Below are positions 52,099 through 60,227 of a stretch of 64,000 nt of DNA, piece after piece; within the stretch, counting starts at the first letter, position 1, and each line of letters begins with the position of its first letter. The stretch is taken from positions 124,001-188,000 of the forward strand of contig NZ_CAJYCN010000005.1 in the NCBI RefSeq assembly GCF_913566895.1, in the 5' to 3' direction. The DNA comes from Listeria ilorinensis. Lineage in GTDB: Bacteria > Bacillota > Bacilli > Lactobacillales > Listeriaceae. The translations under genes were made by a program, and so were the position numbers. Below the pieces are notes generated by a model, which saw only the letters and a list, made by a program, of their open reading frames with translations, did not search any database and was not told the DNA's origin.

Positions 52099-52716
52099 AT
52101 GAACATTCATGCAGAAGGTCGGATCTTATTCCAAGGGGATAGTGTGACGGATGCTGGTCGCGATCGGAACCAGCCTAATCATTTAGGGGAAGGCTATGTC
52201 AAAATGATTGCTGAAAAATGGGGCAATACGATGACAATATTGAACCGTGGTATCAGTGGGAATACAAGTGCGGATATGGCGAAACGATGGCAGGAGGATG
52301 CGATTTCTCTTCAGCCCGATGTGGTAACGATTTTGATCGGCATCAATGATACTTGGCGCAGTTTTGATGCCTGGCAGGATACTTCTGTTTCAGCATTTAA
52401 GGCGATTTATGAACAGGTGCTGAAGGAGACGCGGGATAAGACGAATGCGCAAATCATTTTGATGGAACCGTTTGTATTGCCTTGGCCAGAAGACCGGAAA
52501 GAATGGCGCTCGGACCTTGATCCGAAAATCCAAGTGGTGCGAGAGCTTGCAGCAGCCTATCAGACAGGGTTTATTCCACTCGATGGTTTGCTGAATCAGG
52601 CGGGTATTCAGTACGGTGCGGCGACCATTGCAGCTGATGGTGTTCATCCAACAGCGACTGGCCATGCGCTGATTGCGGATATTTGGATGGATTATTTTCA
52701 GAGGATGTGCCAATGA
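52099..52716 (+). CDS. SGNH/GDSL-family esterase
   Basis: A 205-aa cytoplasmic protein with the GDSL block FQGDSVTDAGRD (nucleophile Ser), the block III region GISGNTSADM, GINDTW, and the C-terminal D-x-V-H-P motif (ADGVHPT) providing Asp and His. It probably deacetylates or hydrolyses small esters or acylated sugars. ACGAGGTG precedes the ATG. Confidence 0.9.
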   Translation: MNIHAEGRILFQGDSVTDAGRDRNQPNHLGEGYVKMIAEKWGNTMTILNRGISGNTSADMAKRWQEDAISLQPDVVTILIGINDTWRSFDAWQDTSVSAFKAIYEQVLKETRDKTNAQIILMEPFVLPWPEDRKEWRSDLDPKIQVVRELAAAYQTGFIPLDGLLNQAGIQYGAATIAADGVHPTATGHALIADIWMDYFQRMCQ

Positions 52717-52821
52717 ATGGGAGACCATTCTGTTAGCAGGGCAGTGCGTTAGTTTTCATTCTGGATGGCGAATGGATCACTTCTAGAAGGAATCGACTAA
52801 TTTTAGAAGAGTCCCAGTTTG

Positions 52822-52983
52822 ATGGAGGCTGTTTCTGCGACTTTTATGAATGGATACTTTGAGAAAACTGGAAAAGTTTTAAATGAAAAAGCAGCAGTGC
52901 ATGGGATGTACAGTATTATTCGGCAGTGGTGCGATGAGAAATATCAGGCTGATCCACCTTTTCAAGATGTCAAACTATATTAG
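52822..52983 (+). pseudogene. Possible C-terminal remnant of an unknown gene
   Basis: A 53-codon open frame encodes MEAVSATFMNGYFEKTGKVL onward and ends FQDVKLY. It reads like the C-terminal part of a real protein, but stops close off the frame upstream and no ribosome site is seen. It ends 12 bases before the next gene. I do not recognise the family. Confidence 0.4.
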
Positions 52984-52995
52984 GAGCGTAGCGAG

Positions 52996-53513
52996 ATGAA
53001 AATGGATGGACTCAGAATGGAATTTGCGGATTTTGAACAGAAGCTGAAAGAAAATTTGGCCGAGCTGGTGGGGCAAGTTTTGCAAGCAGAGGCACATGTA
53101 ACATATATTGGTTTTGTTACGACGGATGATTTTTACGGGGCATTTGTGACCTATAATCAAGTGGGGGAAGAAAATATTTGGGAACATTTTGAGTGGAAAA
53201 AAGGACTGTCACCGGACTTTCTTTATCAGCCACTTGTCGATGTGGTTGAAAAAAATGAAAAAATCAATTTTATGGAACCTTCAAAGGAAAAATGGCAGTT
53301 TGCGGAAACGCTGATAGAAGTTTTTCGCGAACAGTTGCAGCAGTTACCAGACGCAATTTTTACAAGGCCAGGCTATGATCGGAATGAATTGATTTTCTTT
53401 ATGACGGTGTCGGATGGAGATTACATGGATGAAATGATGATAGAGTCAGTGGAGCGATTCAATTCAAAAAAAGCGATCAGCCGTTGTTTAGGAACTGGTT
53501 GGAAAAATTTTAA
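52996..53513 (+). pseudogene. DUF4303-like protein, frameshifted near its end
   Basis: The protein (about 170 aa) has VTYIGFVTTDDFYGAFVTYN and IFFMTVSDGDYMDEM, resembling DUF4303, a family of unknown function. As written, the frame runs on to 53559 through a terminator. If the A7 run at 53466-53472 had eight A, the frame would end KSDQPLFRNWLEKF at a TAA (53511-53513) just before that terminator. This indicates a one-base loss or a sequencing error. The start has GGAG upstream. Confidence 0.65.
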
Positions 53514-53548
53514 GACAAGAGAGCAGCTGCCTTCTTGTCTCTTTTTTT
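53513..53548 (+). terminator. Terminator after the DUF4303-like gene
   Basis: AGACAAGA (53513-53520) pairs with TCTTGTCT (53533-53540), followed by C and T7. Confidence 0.75.
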
Positions 53549-53662
53549 GCTTATTTTGATCAAAAGAAAAGAATTTTATACAATGTGGTTGCTTTTGAAA
53601 GCGGTTAACAAAATTGTGCTAGTGCTACTGATGTATGAATGATACTGAGAAAGAAGGGAACC

Positions 53663-54675
53663 ATGATGAGTCGCAAAAAAATTCTTCAAGTTACAAGTGC
53701 TAAGAAAATGCTGGCGGTATTATTAGGCGTTGCTACTCTGTTTATGTGCAGTCCTGTTTCTGCTTCTGCTGTTGATCGGTACGGTGTTTTTTTGGATCGT
53801 AATTACGAAAATCGGTCTCTTACGCTTGAAGGACCGAAAATGGCAGCACGAGAATTTTCTAATCAACAAGATCCATATCGAATGTATCAGATTATTGATT
53901 GGGATAAGAGTAAAGCCGATGTCATCAATGGACTTAATTATGTTTTCAGAAATGCAAAAGATGATGATATCAATTACTTGGTGATTGAATCTCATGGCTA
54001 TAATGATGGTATTATTGATTTTACCTTCCAAGAACTACGAACAATTTTGGACAGATATAGAGGACATTTTGTTATTTCGCTCTTTGCTTGTGATGCAGGT
54101 GGATCGATTGATAAAATGAAGAAGAATTTTGTAGAAGCATTTAAGAAGCCGATTGAAAAGTCTGGTGAGTTCAAAAACTCAAGGTACAATGTTTTTTGTT
54201 CGTCCTCTAAGGATCAGCTTTCTTATTTCTATAGCGAATTTGCACCGTTTACGAAAGCATTTTTTGATAGTGCTCAAAAAGTAATGAACGGAAATTTTTT
54301 AAATGCTGATTATAATCACGATAATGTGGTTACCAGTGTGGAACTTGATCAATTTTTACGTTTACATGGTCAACTTATAACTGGGGTACCTGTTTCGCAA
54401 ATTGTTGAGCCAAATTTGCCGATTTTTGCTGTGAATAGAAATCAGAGTGAGGGACGATCCATATCAAGTATGTGGACCCTCAAGGCAATCAACTAGCTCC
54501 TGACGACCAGGTAACAGGACGGATCGGAACTTCTGCATACTTTGTTTTGAGTGATAAAGTAAATGCTGTCAGACAAATGCTTGCTCCATACGGCTGGGAT
54601 TATTATGAAGGAAATTGTGCGATGCAGTTTACTAACAATCCGCAAACTTTATTCGTGAAATTTAAAAGAAATTAG
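53663..54675 (+). pseudogene. Secreted caspase-like (clan CD) protein with MucBP-type domain, frameshifted
   Basis: A signal peptide (1-36, cut near SASA) precedes a domain with a His-Cys dyad: His111 in VIESHGYNDG and Cys143 in SLFACDAGGS, with the hydrophobic strands before each that typify clan CD (caspase/legumain-like) peptidases. The frame stops at 54496. A second frame, open from 54451, continues with YVDPQGNQLAPDDQVTGRIG, a MucBP-like domain, to 54675. Adding one G at 54451-54453 joins them into 337 aa. No LPXTG is present. Substrate unknown. Confidence 0.65.
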
Positions 54676-54834
54676 CTTTGTCATATAAGAGAGAGAGAGC
54701 CGATCTTCCTCTTTTTTGTTTGGTAAATTTTTAGGAATTAGCGGATTCCAGATAAAAATTTTTGGAAATAAGTTTCCATTTTAGTTGGCGGCGGATTACA
54801 ATAAGAGTATCGGAATTTGAAAGGGGACGTCGAA

Positions 54835-56460
54835 ATGACCCAATTAAAAGGTAAAGCATTGCTCGCGCAGCCATTTTTTAATAAAGGAACGGCTTTTACA
54901 GAGGAAGAAAGAGCACGTTATGGACTACACGGCCTTTTGCCGACTGCTGTTTTGACATTGGAAGAACAGGTGGCATTGGAATATGAAAAAATAATTGATT
55001 TAGCGAGTGATTATCAAAAAAATCAGCATTTGATGGCGATTTATAATACGAATCGGATGCTTTACTACGCTATTGTCGGAGCACATATGGTTGAGTTTTT
55101 GCCAGTGATCTATACACCGACGATTGCAGATAGTGTGACGCGTTTTTCTCGTGACTATATGTGGCCGAATGATGCCGTTTATCTTGATAGCGACCATCCG
55201 GAACGCATTGAAGAAGCCCTTATTGCGGCTTCTGAGGGATTGGAGCAGGTCGACTTGTTGGTGATCACGGACGGGGAAGGCGTACTTGGCATTGGCGATT
55301 GGGGGATTGGTGGTGTGATGATCTCGGTTGGCAAGCTGTCTGTCTATACAATTGCAGCAGGCATGAATCCGGAACGCGTCTTACCGATCGTGATTGATAA
55401 CGGAACCCATCGAGCGGAGCTGCTCGACGATCCGTATTATTTAGGGAAGAAAGAACCGCGAAAGACCGGTCAATCATATTTGAGTTATATCGATCAGTTT
55501 ATCCAAATCGCTCAAAAGCTTTTTCCAAAGGTGTTGTTTCACTGGGAAGACTTCGGACGTGGTAATGCTAGTGTCATTCTAGAAAAGTATCGTGATCAGA
55601 TTACGACATTCAATGATGATATCCAAGGAACAGGTGTGATGATGGCAGCGGCTGTACATGCAATTGCGGAAGTGACACAAAAGTCTATCATGGCGCATAA
55701 ATATTTGATTTTCGGTGCAGGAACAGCAGGTGTTGGTGTGACAGAACAAATCAAGCAGGAGCTAGTGCTGGCTGGAATGAGCGAAGCAGAAGCAATCAGC
55801 CGTTTTTATTTGGTGGATCGGGATGGTTTGATTACGGATGAGATGGTGAATTTGACGAGTGGACAGAAGAGGTATGCGCGAAGTGAAGCCGAGTTTCGAG
55901 GTTTGAAGGATTTGGCTGCAATTATCGAAGCGGTCCGGCCTTCTGTTTTGATTGGGACATCTGGGCAGCCGGGAGCATTCACGGAAGAGGTTGTGCGCAA
56001 GATGGCAGCCTACAACACGCGGCCAGCAATCCTACCGATCTCCAACCCAACGAAGCTTTGTGAAGCAAAAGCGGAAGATCTGATCGAGTGGACAGATGGG
56101 TCGGCACTTGTTGTGACGGGCAGTCCATCGGCACCGGTGGATTATAAGGGTGTGACTTATCAAATCGGTCAGGCGAATAATGCGCTGCTGTATCCGGGAC
56201 TGGGGCTTGGGATTGTAGTTGCGAAGGCCAGCACAGTGACAGAGCAGATGCTTTCCAGCGCGGCAAACGGGATTGCGGGACTGCAGGATTTGAGCCGGCG
56301 AGGTGCACCGATTTTACCGCCAGTGAGTCTTGTGAGAGAGGCTTCGCGCATGGTGGCAGAAGCAGTTGTGCAAGCAGCGATTGATGAAGGTGTGGCAACT
56401 CGGGAAATCACGGATGTGGCGGGGGCTGTTCGGGCGGAAGTTTGGGATTATGGATATTAA
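54835..56460 (+). CDS. mleS: Malolactic enzyme / NAD-dependent malic enzyme
   Basis: 541 aa, the length of malolactic enzymes. N-terminal FFNKGTAFTEEERARYGLHG, the metal/NAD region LVITDGEGVLGIGDWG, FHWEDFGRGNASVIL, TFNDDIQGTG and the Rossmann loop FGAGTAGVGV are all present. It converts L-malate to L-lactate plus CO2 (malolactic) or to pyruvate (malic enzyme); sequence alone does not settle which. No malate transporter or LysR regulator is adjacent. AAGGGG selects the ATG at 54835 over TTG 54817. Confidence 0.85.
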   Translation: MTQLKGKALLAQPFFNKGTAFTEEERARYGLHGLLPTAVLTLEEQVALEYEKIIDLASDYQKNQHLMAIYNTNRMLYYAIVGAHMVEFLPVIYTPTIADSVTRFSRDYMWPNDAVYLDSDHPERIEEALIAASEGLEQVDLLVITDGEGVLGIGDWGIGGVMISVGKLSVYTIAAGMNPERVLPIVIDNGTHRAELLDDPYYLGKKEPRKTGQSYLSYIDQFIQIAQKLFPKVLFHWEDFGRGNASVILEKYRDQITTFNDDIQGTGVMMAAAVHAIAEVTQKSIMAHKYLIFGAGTAGVGVTEQIKQELVLAGMSEAEAISRFYLVDRDGLITDEMVNLTSGQKRYARSEAEFRGLKDLAAIIEAVRPSVLIGTSGQPGAFTEEVVRKMAAYNTRPAILPISNPTKLCEAKAEDLIEWTDGSALVVTGSPSAPVDYKGVTYQIGQANNALLYPGLGLGIVVAKASTVTEQMLSSAANGIAGLQDLSRRGAPILPPVSLVREASRMVAEAVVQAAIDEGVATREITDVAGAVRAEVWDYGY

Positions 56461-56480
56461 TCTCATGATAGTGAATATAA

Positions 56481-56521
56481 TTTTTAACCCTAAGTTGAAA
56501 GCCTGTTAACTTAGGGTTTCT
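56481..56521 (+). terminator. Terminator after the malolactic-type gene
   Basis: AACCCTAAGTT (56486-56496) pairs perfectly with AACTTAGGGTT (56508-56518), then T's. Confidence 0.82.
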
Positions 56522-56571
56522 CAATATATAAAAGCAATATTTTACCATTGTATAATTATTGGAAAATTAAC

Positions 56572-56627
56572 TTGATATAAACTAGAGGATATCGTATAAT
56601 AGTTTTTGTAAGCGATTTCTTTCGCTT
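56572..56627 (+). promoter_or_regulatory. cas operon promoter with cre-like site
   Basis: TTGATA (56572-56577), a 17-base spacer and TATAAT (56595-56600) form a consensus sigma-A promoter. TGTAAGCGATTTCT (56607-56620) matches the CcpA cre consensus at 13 of 14 positions at the expected transcription start. AAGCGA/TCGCTT arms (56610-56615, 56622-56627) form a small hairpin in the leader. Confidence 0.75.
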
Positions 56628-56686
56628 GCTGTGCACTTTTTATACACAATATAGCTATTCATTCAACTAGAAAGGAGGTGGACAAT

Positions 56687-56884
56687 ATGAGACTTCGAAT
56701 TGATGGTAGTTTGGAGCAACCATGCATAGTCAAAGATTATCATAAAAAAGTTTTAAGTTTGATGAAACTAGGACTTGCAAAAACGAATGAGCAAAAATTT
56801 GAGGAGCTTTTTTCAAATAATCAGCAAAAAGATTACACATTCTCTGTCTATCTATGGTGTTGTAATCTCATGCATAACAATTAA
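56687..56884 (+). pseudogene. cas6: cas6 5' fragment, interrupted by prophage
   Basis: 65 codons begin MRLRIDGSLEQPCIVKDYHK and include KVLSLMKLGLAKTNEQKF and QQKDYTFSVYL, the N-terminal pattern of Cas6, the endoribonuclease that cuts CRISPR precursor RNA in type I and III systems. The frame then ends in unrelated residues (WCCNLMHNN) where prophage sequence begins. The RAMP core and active site are missing. AAAGGAGG lies 8 bases before the ATG. The remaining part of cas6 and other cas genes should lie beyond the prophage's far end, outside the window. Confidence 0.75.
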
Positions 56885-58269
56885 AAATTGGTATAGATGG
56901 TCATAGCCCCTTGATCGTACACCACTTTCTCGATTAAGGTATCGATCACCGCGCACTGCTGCTCGAAAGTAAACTTCCCCCAGTCCGCGCCCTGCAGATC
57001 TGTTAGCTGCTTGATCACCTTCTTTTTTTGTTGAGTGATCCTTTTTTGCGGTTGCAGGAGCTTCTCATGCTTTTTCTGCAAAGCCTTAAGACGTTCGTCT
57101 AACTCCTCGAATTCTACAAGGCCTGTCTGATAAAGGTCAACTAACCGCTCTTGTTGCCTCTCAATAACTTCCAGCTGTTGTTTGATATCTTCTTTTTTCG
57201 GTACTTCCCCCTTTGCTTGCTGGATCGCTTTTTCGTAATCGAAATTTTTCAAGACTCCTAGAACGTAGTTATCCGCAAGCTCGGTTGTGATGTTCGTTTG
57301 ATCGCATTTCTCATCCCGTACCAAATGCGGCCGAGCTTTGATTTTAGAATTGCAGACATAATAGCTGTACGGCTCCTTATTCTTGCGCTTAACGGTCTTC
57401 TTGACCATCGTTGCTCCACACTTCGCGCATACTAATTTACGGGCTAGGAGAGCGCTCCTGCGCACGTACGGCCTGCCATACTTTGAGCTAATACTGTCTA
57501 ATCGATTTTGGGCCAATTCAAATACCTCCTCGTTGATGATTGGCTCGTGGTTGCCTTCAAAAAATTCTCCGCGGAACCCTACATCACCGACATAAACACG
57601 GTTCCGCAGCACGTCATTAATCAGGTTCGTGTGGTAGATTCGTAACGGGTAGCGCTCGCGCAGATCTAAGAAGATCGCGTTTTTGCTTTCACCGTTATTG
57701 AAGCGCTCGAAGATCTCGCGAACGATTCCGGCCTCGCGGGGGTTAAAGATCAGCTCTTTATCCATTTTTGCGTACCCCAAAGGCGGCCGGGCGCTGCTTC
57801 CTCCCCACCAACCGTTTTTCACTTTTTCGTACTTACCCAACAGCATGCGTTCCCGGATCGTGTCACGCTCAAGTTGCGCAAAGACGGACAGCATGCCGAC
57901 CATAGCGCGCCCAAACGGGGTAGAGGTGTCGAAATTCTCGCTTATCGAAATGAACTCTACGTCATTTTTCAAAAAGACATCCTCGATCAAATAAAGAGTT
58001 ATTTTTTGAGATCTCGCCAGACGGTCCAGACGGTAGACTACTACCGTGTCAATGAGCCCAGCGTCTATGTCCTCAACCATCGCAGTGAGGGCGGGACGAT
58101 CCATCTTGGCACCACTGTGCCCAGGATCTACATACATCTTAAATAAATCAAACCCCATCGCGTCGACGTACTTGGTCAGGCGGTCTTTTTGCGCTTCGAC
58201 CGAATAGCCTTCCTTTGCTTGCTCTAGTGTTGATACCCGCACGTAGGCAGCTGCTTTTTTCTTTGCCAT
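56881..58269 (-). CDS. int: Large serine recombinase (phage integrase)
   Basis: 462 aa. The N-terminal resolvase domain has AAYVRVSTLEQAKEGYS with nucleophile Ser13 and the VYRLDRLARSQ motif; a recombinase domain follows, then a zinc ribbon (CAKCGATMVKK and later YYVCNSKIKA with a CDQ), and a C-terminal coiled coil (about 350-435). The layout and many motifs resemble the A118-type Listeria phage integrase. It is the first prophage gene; its stop overlaps the end of the cas6 fragment. AAAGGAG precedes the ATG. Confidence 0.96.
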   Translation of the reverse strand: MAKKKAAAYVRVSTLEQAKEGYSVEAQKDRLTKYVDAMGFDLFKMYVDPGHSGAKMDRPALTAMVEDIDAGLIDTVVVYRLDRLARSQKITLYLIEDVFLKNDVEFISISENFDTSTPFGRAMVGMLSVFAQLERDTIRERMLLGKYEKVKNGWWGGSSARPPLGYAKMDKELIFNPREAGIVREIFERFNNGESKNAIFLDLRERYPLRIYHTNLINDVLRNRVYVGDVGFRGEFFEGNHEPIINEEVFELAQNRLDSISSKYGRPYVRRSALLARKLVCAKCGATMVKKTVKRKNKEPYSYYVCNSKIKARPHLVRDEKCDQTNITTELADNYVLGVLKNFDYEKAIQQAKGEVPKKEDIKQQLEVIERQQERLVDLYQTGLVEFEELDERLKALQKKHEKLLQPQKRITQQKKKVIKQLTDLQGADWGKFTFEQQCAVIDTLIEKVVYDQGAMTIYTNF

Positions 58270-58328
58270 AGTCTTGTTACTCCTTTATAAAAAGGCGACC
58301 GAAGCCGCCTCATTCTTTAGCTTGACCC

Positions 58329-58757
58329 TTATTTTTTCCAAACTACCTCTCTGTCTACGAAGTACACTTCCTTTTTCTGCCCATCTACTACGTATGTGTA
58401 CATCTCTGTGTCGTCTCCGCTTTGAGCAGCAGCCTTCACTTCTATGATAGAATCCTCATCTTCATCTGAAAGCACTGCATTTCCAGCTACTTCGTTGGCT
58501 CCTGAGGCAATGACCATCGTCCAGGTATTCAAAGATTCGATTATCTCATCACTGGAAGTAGTTTTGCTTTTTGGTGCTCCGACATATTCTTGAACCTTCT
58601 CGACAGACATGCCCGTATAGATATCAGTGAACTCAGATTCGGATATCCTCCCTCTGTTGTAGAAACTTACGGAGATGGTAACTACGATCACCGCTACAAC
58701 AGCCGCAATAGCCCATGTTGACTTTTTCTTCAAGATCCCGCTTATCTGTTTTTTCAT
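58329..58757 (-). CDS. Membrane-anchored small protein of the lysogeny module
   Basis: 142 aa. It has a basic N terminus, one membrane span (about 15-33), and an outward domain with FTDIYTGMSVEKVQEYVGAP, which recalls SmpA/BLIP-type folds seen in phage lysogeny-module lipoproteins. The position between int and ImmA is the one where superinfection-exclusion proteins occur in some phages, so that is a reasonable guess only. The ATG follows AAAAGGGAG. Confidence 0.6.
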   Translation of the reverse strand: MKKQISGILKKKSTWAIAAVVAVIVVTISVSFYNRGRISESEFTDIYTGMSVEKVQEYVGAPKSKTTSSDEIIESLNTWTMVIASGANEVAGNAVLSDEDEDSIIEVKAAAQSGDDTEMYTYVVDGQKKEVYFVDREVVWKK

Positions 58758-58795
58758 ATTAGATGCTCCCTTTTCTTATTTAAAAGCTGTCGCTT

Positions 58796-59290
58796 TTATA
58801 ACATTTTTTCCTGTAAAGAGTCGTGAAATTCAACTATCTGGGTACGATAATAGAGCTCTAGCCGTTTATGAGCTAGGTGATAGGAGACATTAAAGTAATC
58901 AGCAACAAATAAAACAGCGTCTGCTTTAAATGGCGGCAACTCGAATTGATCCAGAGCAAAAAATGGTACAAGGAATCGCTCTGCAAATTGGTTTGCCTGA
59001 CTCTCTACATAATCGATGTATATTTTTTTGCTTTTTCTCCTGTTACCTGGGTGCAGAAAGTAGTGACCCAGCTCATGAGCGAAATCAAAAAGCTGCTCTT
59101 TTTCACTACTGCCGACATTAAGCGCAATAGTAGTCTTTTCGATAAAGCTGTTAGCGTTAAGTACTTGACTTCCTTTTTCCCAGTAATCTAAGTCAATCTC
59201 TAGTTGATTGCAAAGATCCGCAATATCTAAGTTGCCTGGCTGTAAAGCCAGATTAGCATACAAATCATTTACAAGTCTTTCTATATACAC
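58796..59290 (-). CDS. immA: ImmA/IrrE-family metallopeptidase
   Basis: The 164-aa M78-type protein has the zinc motif HELGH in FDFAHELGHYFLHPGN and the downstream QANQFAERFLVP helix with the third ligand region. ImmA-type proteases cleave the partner phage repressor after DNA damage and induce the element. Here the repressor gene lies immediately upstream on the same strand. The start is GTG with GAGGGGG 7 bases before it. Confidence 0.92.
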   Translation of the reverse strand: MYIERLVNDLYANLALQPGNLDIADLCNQLEIDLDYWEKGSQVLNANSFIEKTTIALNVGSSEKEQLFDFAHELGHYFLHPGNRRKSKKIYIDYVESQANQFAERFLVPFFALDQFELPPFKADAVLFVADYFNVSYHLAHKRLELYYRTQIVEFHDSLQEKML

Positions 59291-59370
59291 ATGTCTTCCC
59301 CCTCAACCTATTATATCGAACGTCTGTTCTTATATTGTAAGGGGTGATGAAAAATAATTCAACTATTAAC

Positions 59371-59724
59371 TCATTTTTTCTTTTTCTTCGATTGAAGGTA
59401 CTCCCACAGATCTCGCAGCTCTTGCAGGTCCTCTTCGTCGCTCTCAGGAAGAGTGCGATACCAGTGACTCAGCTCTGGGTCATTGGCGAAGGCCTGAAAG
59501 GATGCCTCGTCGTCTGACGGAGGTGCAGGATTATCTGTACGGCCGAGTAAATAATCCGTAGATACATTAAAGAAGTCCGCTACTTTTTGAAGACTTTCGC
59601 CGTTTGGCGTCTTCTTTTTCCAAGAGTAGAGAGAGTTTCTGCCGAAACCTAGTTTTTCCTCTAGTTCTACTATAGATATTTTTTGTTTACCTGCTAGTTT
59701 TTTCACTCTATCAAATGTAGTCAC
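59371..59724 (-). CDS. cI-like repressor (XRE family)
   Basis: 117 aa. An N-terminal helix-turn-helix (VELEEKLGFGRNSLYSWKKK) with VADFFNVSTDYLLGRTD is followed by an acidic tail ending in KKKKK. It lacks a LexA-type autocleavage domain, which fits control by the ImmA partner. The start at GTG 59724 has AAGGTG 6-7 bases upstream; GTG 59733 lies within that site. Confidence 0.88.
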   Translation of the reverse strand: MTTFDRVKKLAGKQKISIVELEEKLGFGRNSLYSWKKKTPNGESLQKVADFFNVSTDYLLGRTDNPAPPSDDEASFQAFANDPELSHWYRTLPESDEEDLQELRDLWEYLQSKKKKK

Positions 59725-59755
59725 ATCAATCACCTTCGGAGTTAAGCGGTGAACA

Positions 59756-59968
59756 TTTTAAACTTTTTGATAGAAAAGTGTTGACATCTATTTTAAAGTT
59801 TAATATACTGTGTTCATAAGCTAATTATTTAACTAAGAAAGCGCACAAAAGAAAAGCTAAGTATACGCGACCAAACGTTATTAAAAGCTCACTTTATGCT
59901 TATTTAGTTATGTACTGATTCTACAATAAAGTTTAAAAAATGTCAACATCAAGTTAAATAATTAGCTT
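59756..59968. promoter_or_regulatory. Lysogeny switch: face-to-face promoters, operators and inverted repeats
   Basis: Rightward promoter: TTGACA (59781-59786), 17-base spacer, TATACT (59804-59809), reading to cro. Leftward promoter: TTGACA (complement of 59941-59946), 17-base spacer, TAGAAT (complement of 59918-59923), reading to the repressor. Their transcripts would overlap by about 95 bases. An AAAGTTTAA-type motif occurs at 59756-59766 (inverted), 59796-59804 and 59929-59939, in both spacers and upstream. A perfect 17-bp inverted repeat lies at 59818-59834 and 59952-59968. Confidence 0.75.
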
Positions 59969-60002
59969 TAATATCGAGAAAGAAAGGAGGAGAGGAAAAA
60001 AC

Positions 60003-60227
60003 ATGTCAAACCTTGAATTTGGCATATATGTGCGGAGTGAGCTTCGACGGAGAGGGCTGCAGCAAAAAAACCTAGCCCAAGCGATTGGATGCACAGACGC
60101 TTACCTGTCTCAGGTGTTAAATGGCGAAAGAGAGGGCTTCGAATTAAAAAGTAAGATTAAGAAATACCTACTCTCCGAGCTTGACGATCCGCAAGAAGAA
60201 AAAGTGGTGAAAAGCGATGCCGACTAA
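60003..60227 (+). CDS. Cro-like XRE-family regulator
   Basis: A 74-aa protein with a helix-turn-helix, LAQAIGCTDAYLSQVLNGER, and a short charged tail. It is the first gene of the rightward early transcript and probably opposes the repressor. The start follows AAAGGAGGAGAGG. The next small gene starts 11 bases before its stop. Confidence 0.85.
   Translation: MSNLEFGIYVRSELRRRGLQQKNLAQAIGCTDAYLSQVLNGEREGFELKSKIKKYLLSELDDPQEEKVVKSDAD

Noticed and set aside
53514-53559. Extended C terminus of the DUF4303-like protein
   Set aside because: The written frame runs through an intrinsic terminator; the alternative frame ends naturally just before it.
53598-53614. cre-like TGAAAGCGGTTAACA before the caspase-like gene
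   Set aside because: It has one extra base in the right half and fails the 14-base consensus, so it is not listed as a CcpA site.
55979-56398. 139-codon minus-strand frame opposite the malolactic-type gene
   Set aside because: Composition is that of an antisense shadow (Pro/Ser/Leu rich), with no motif or ribosome site.
56461-56686. CRISPR array expected near cas6
   Set aside because: No direct repeats with regular spacing occur here or elsewhere in the window; only a terminator, a promoter and a small hairpin are seen.
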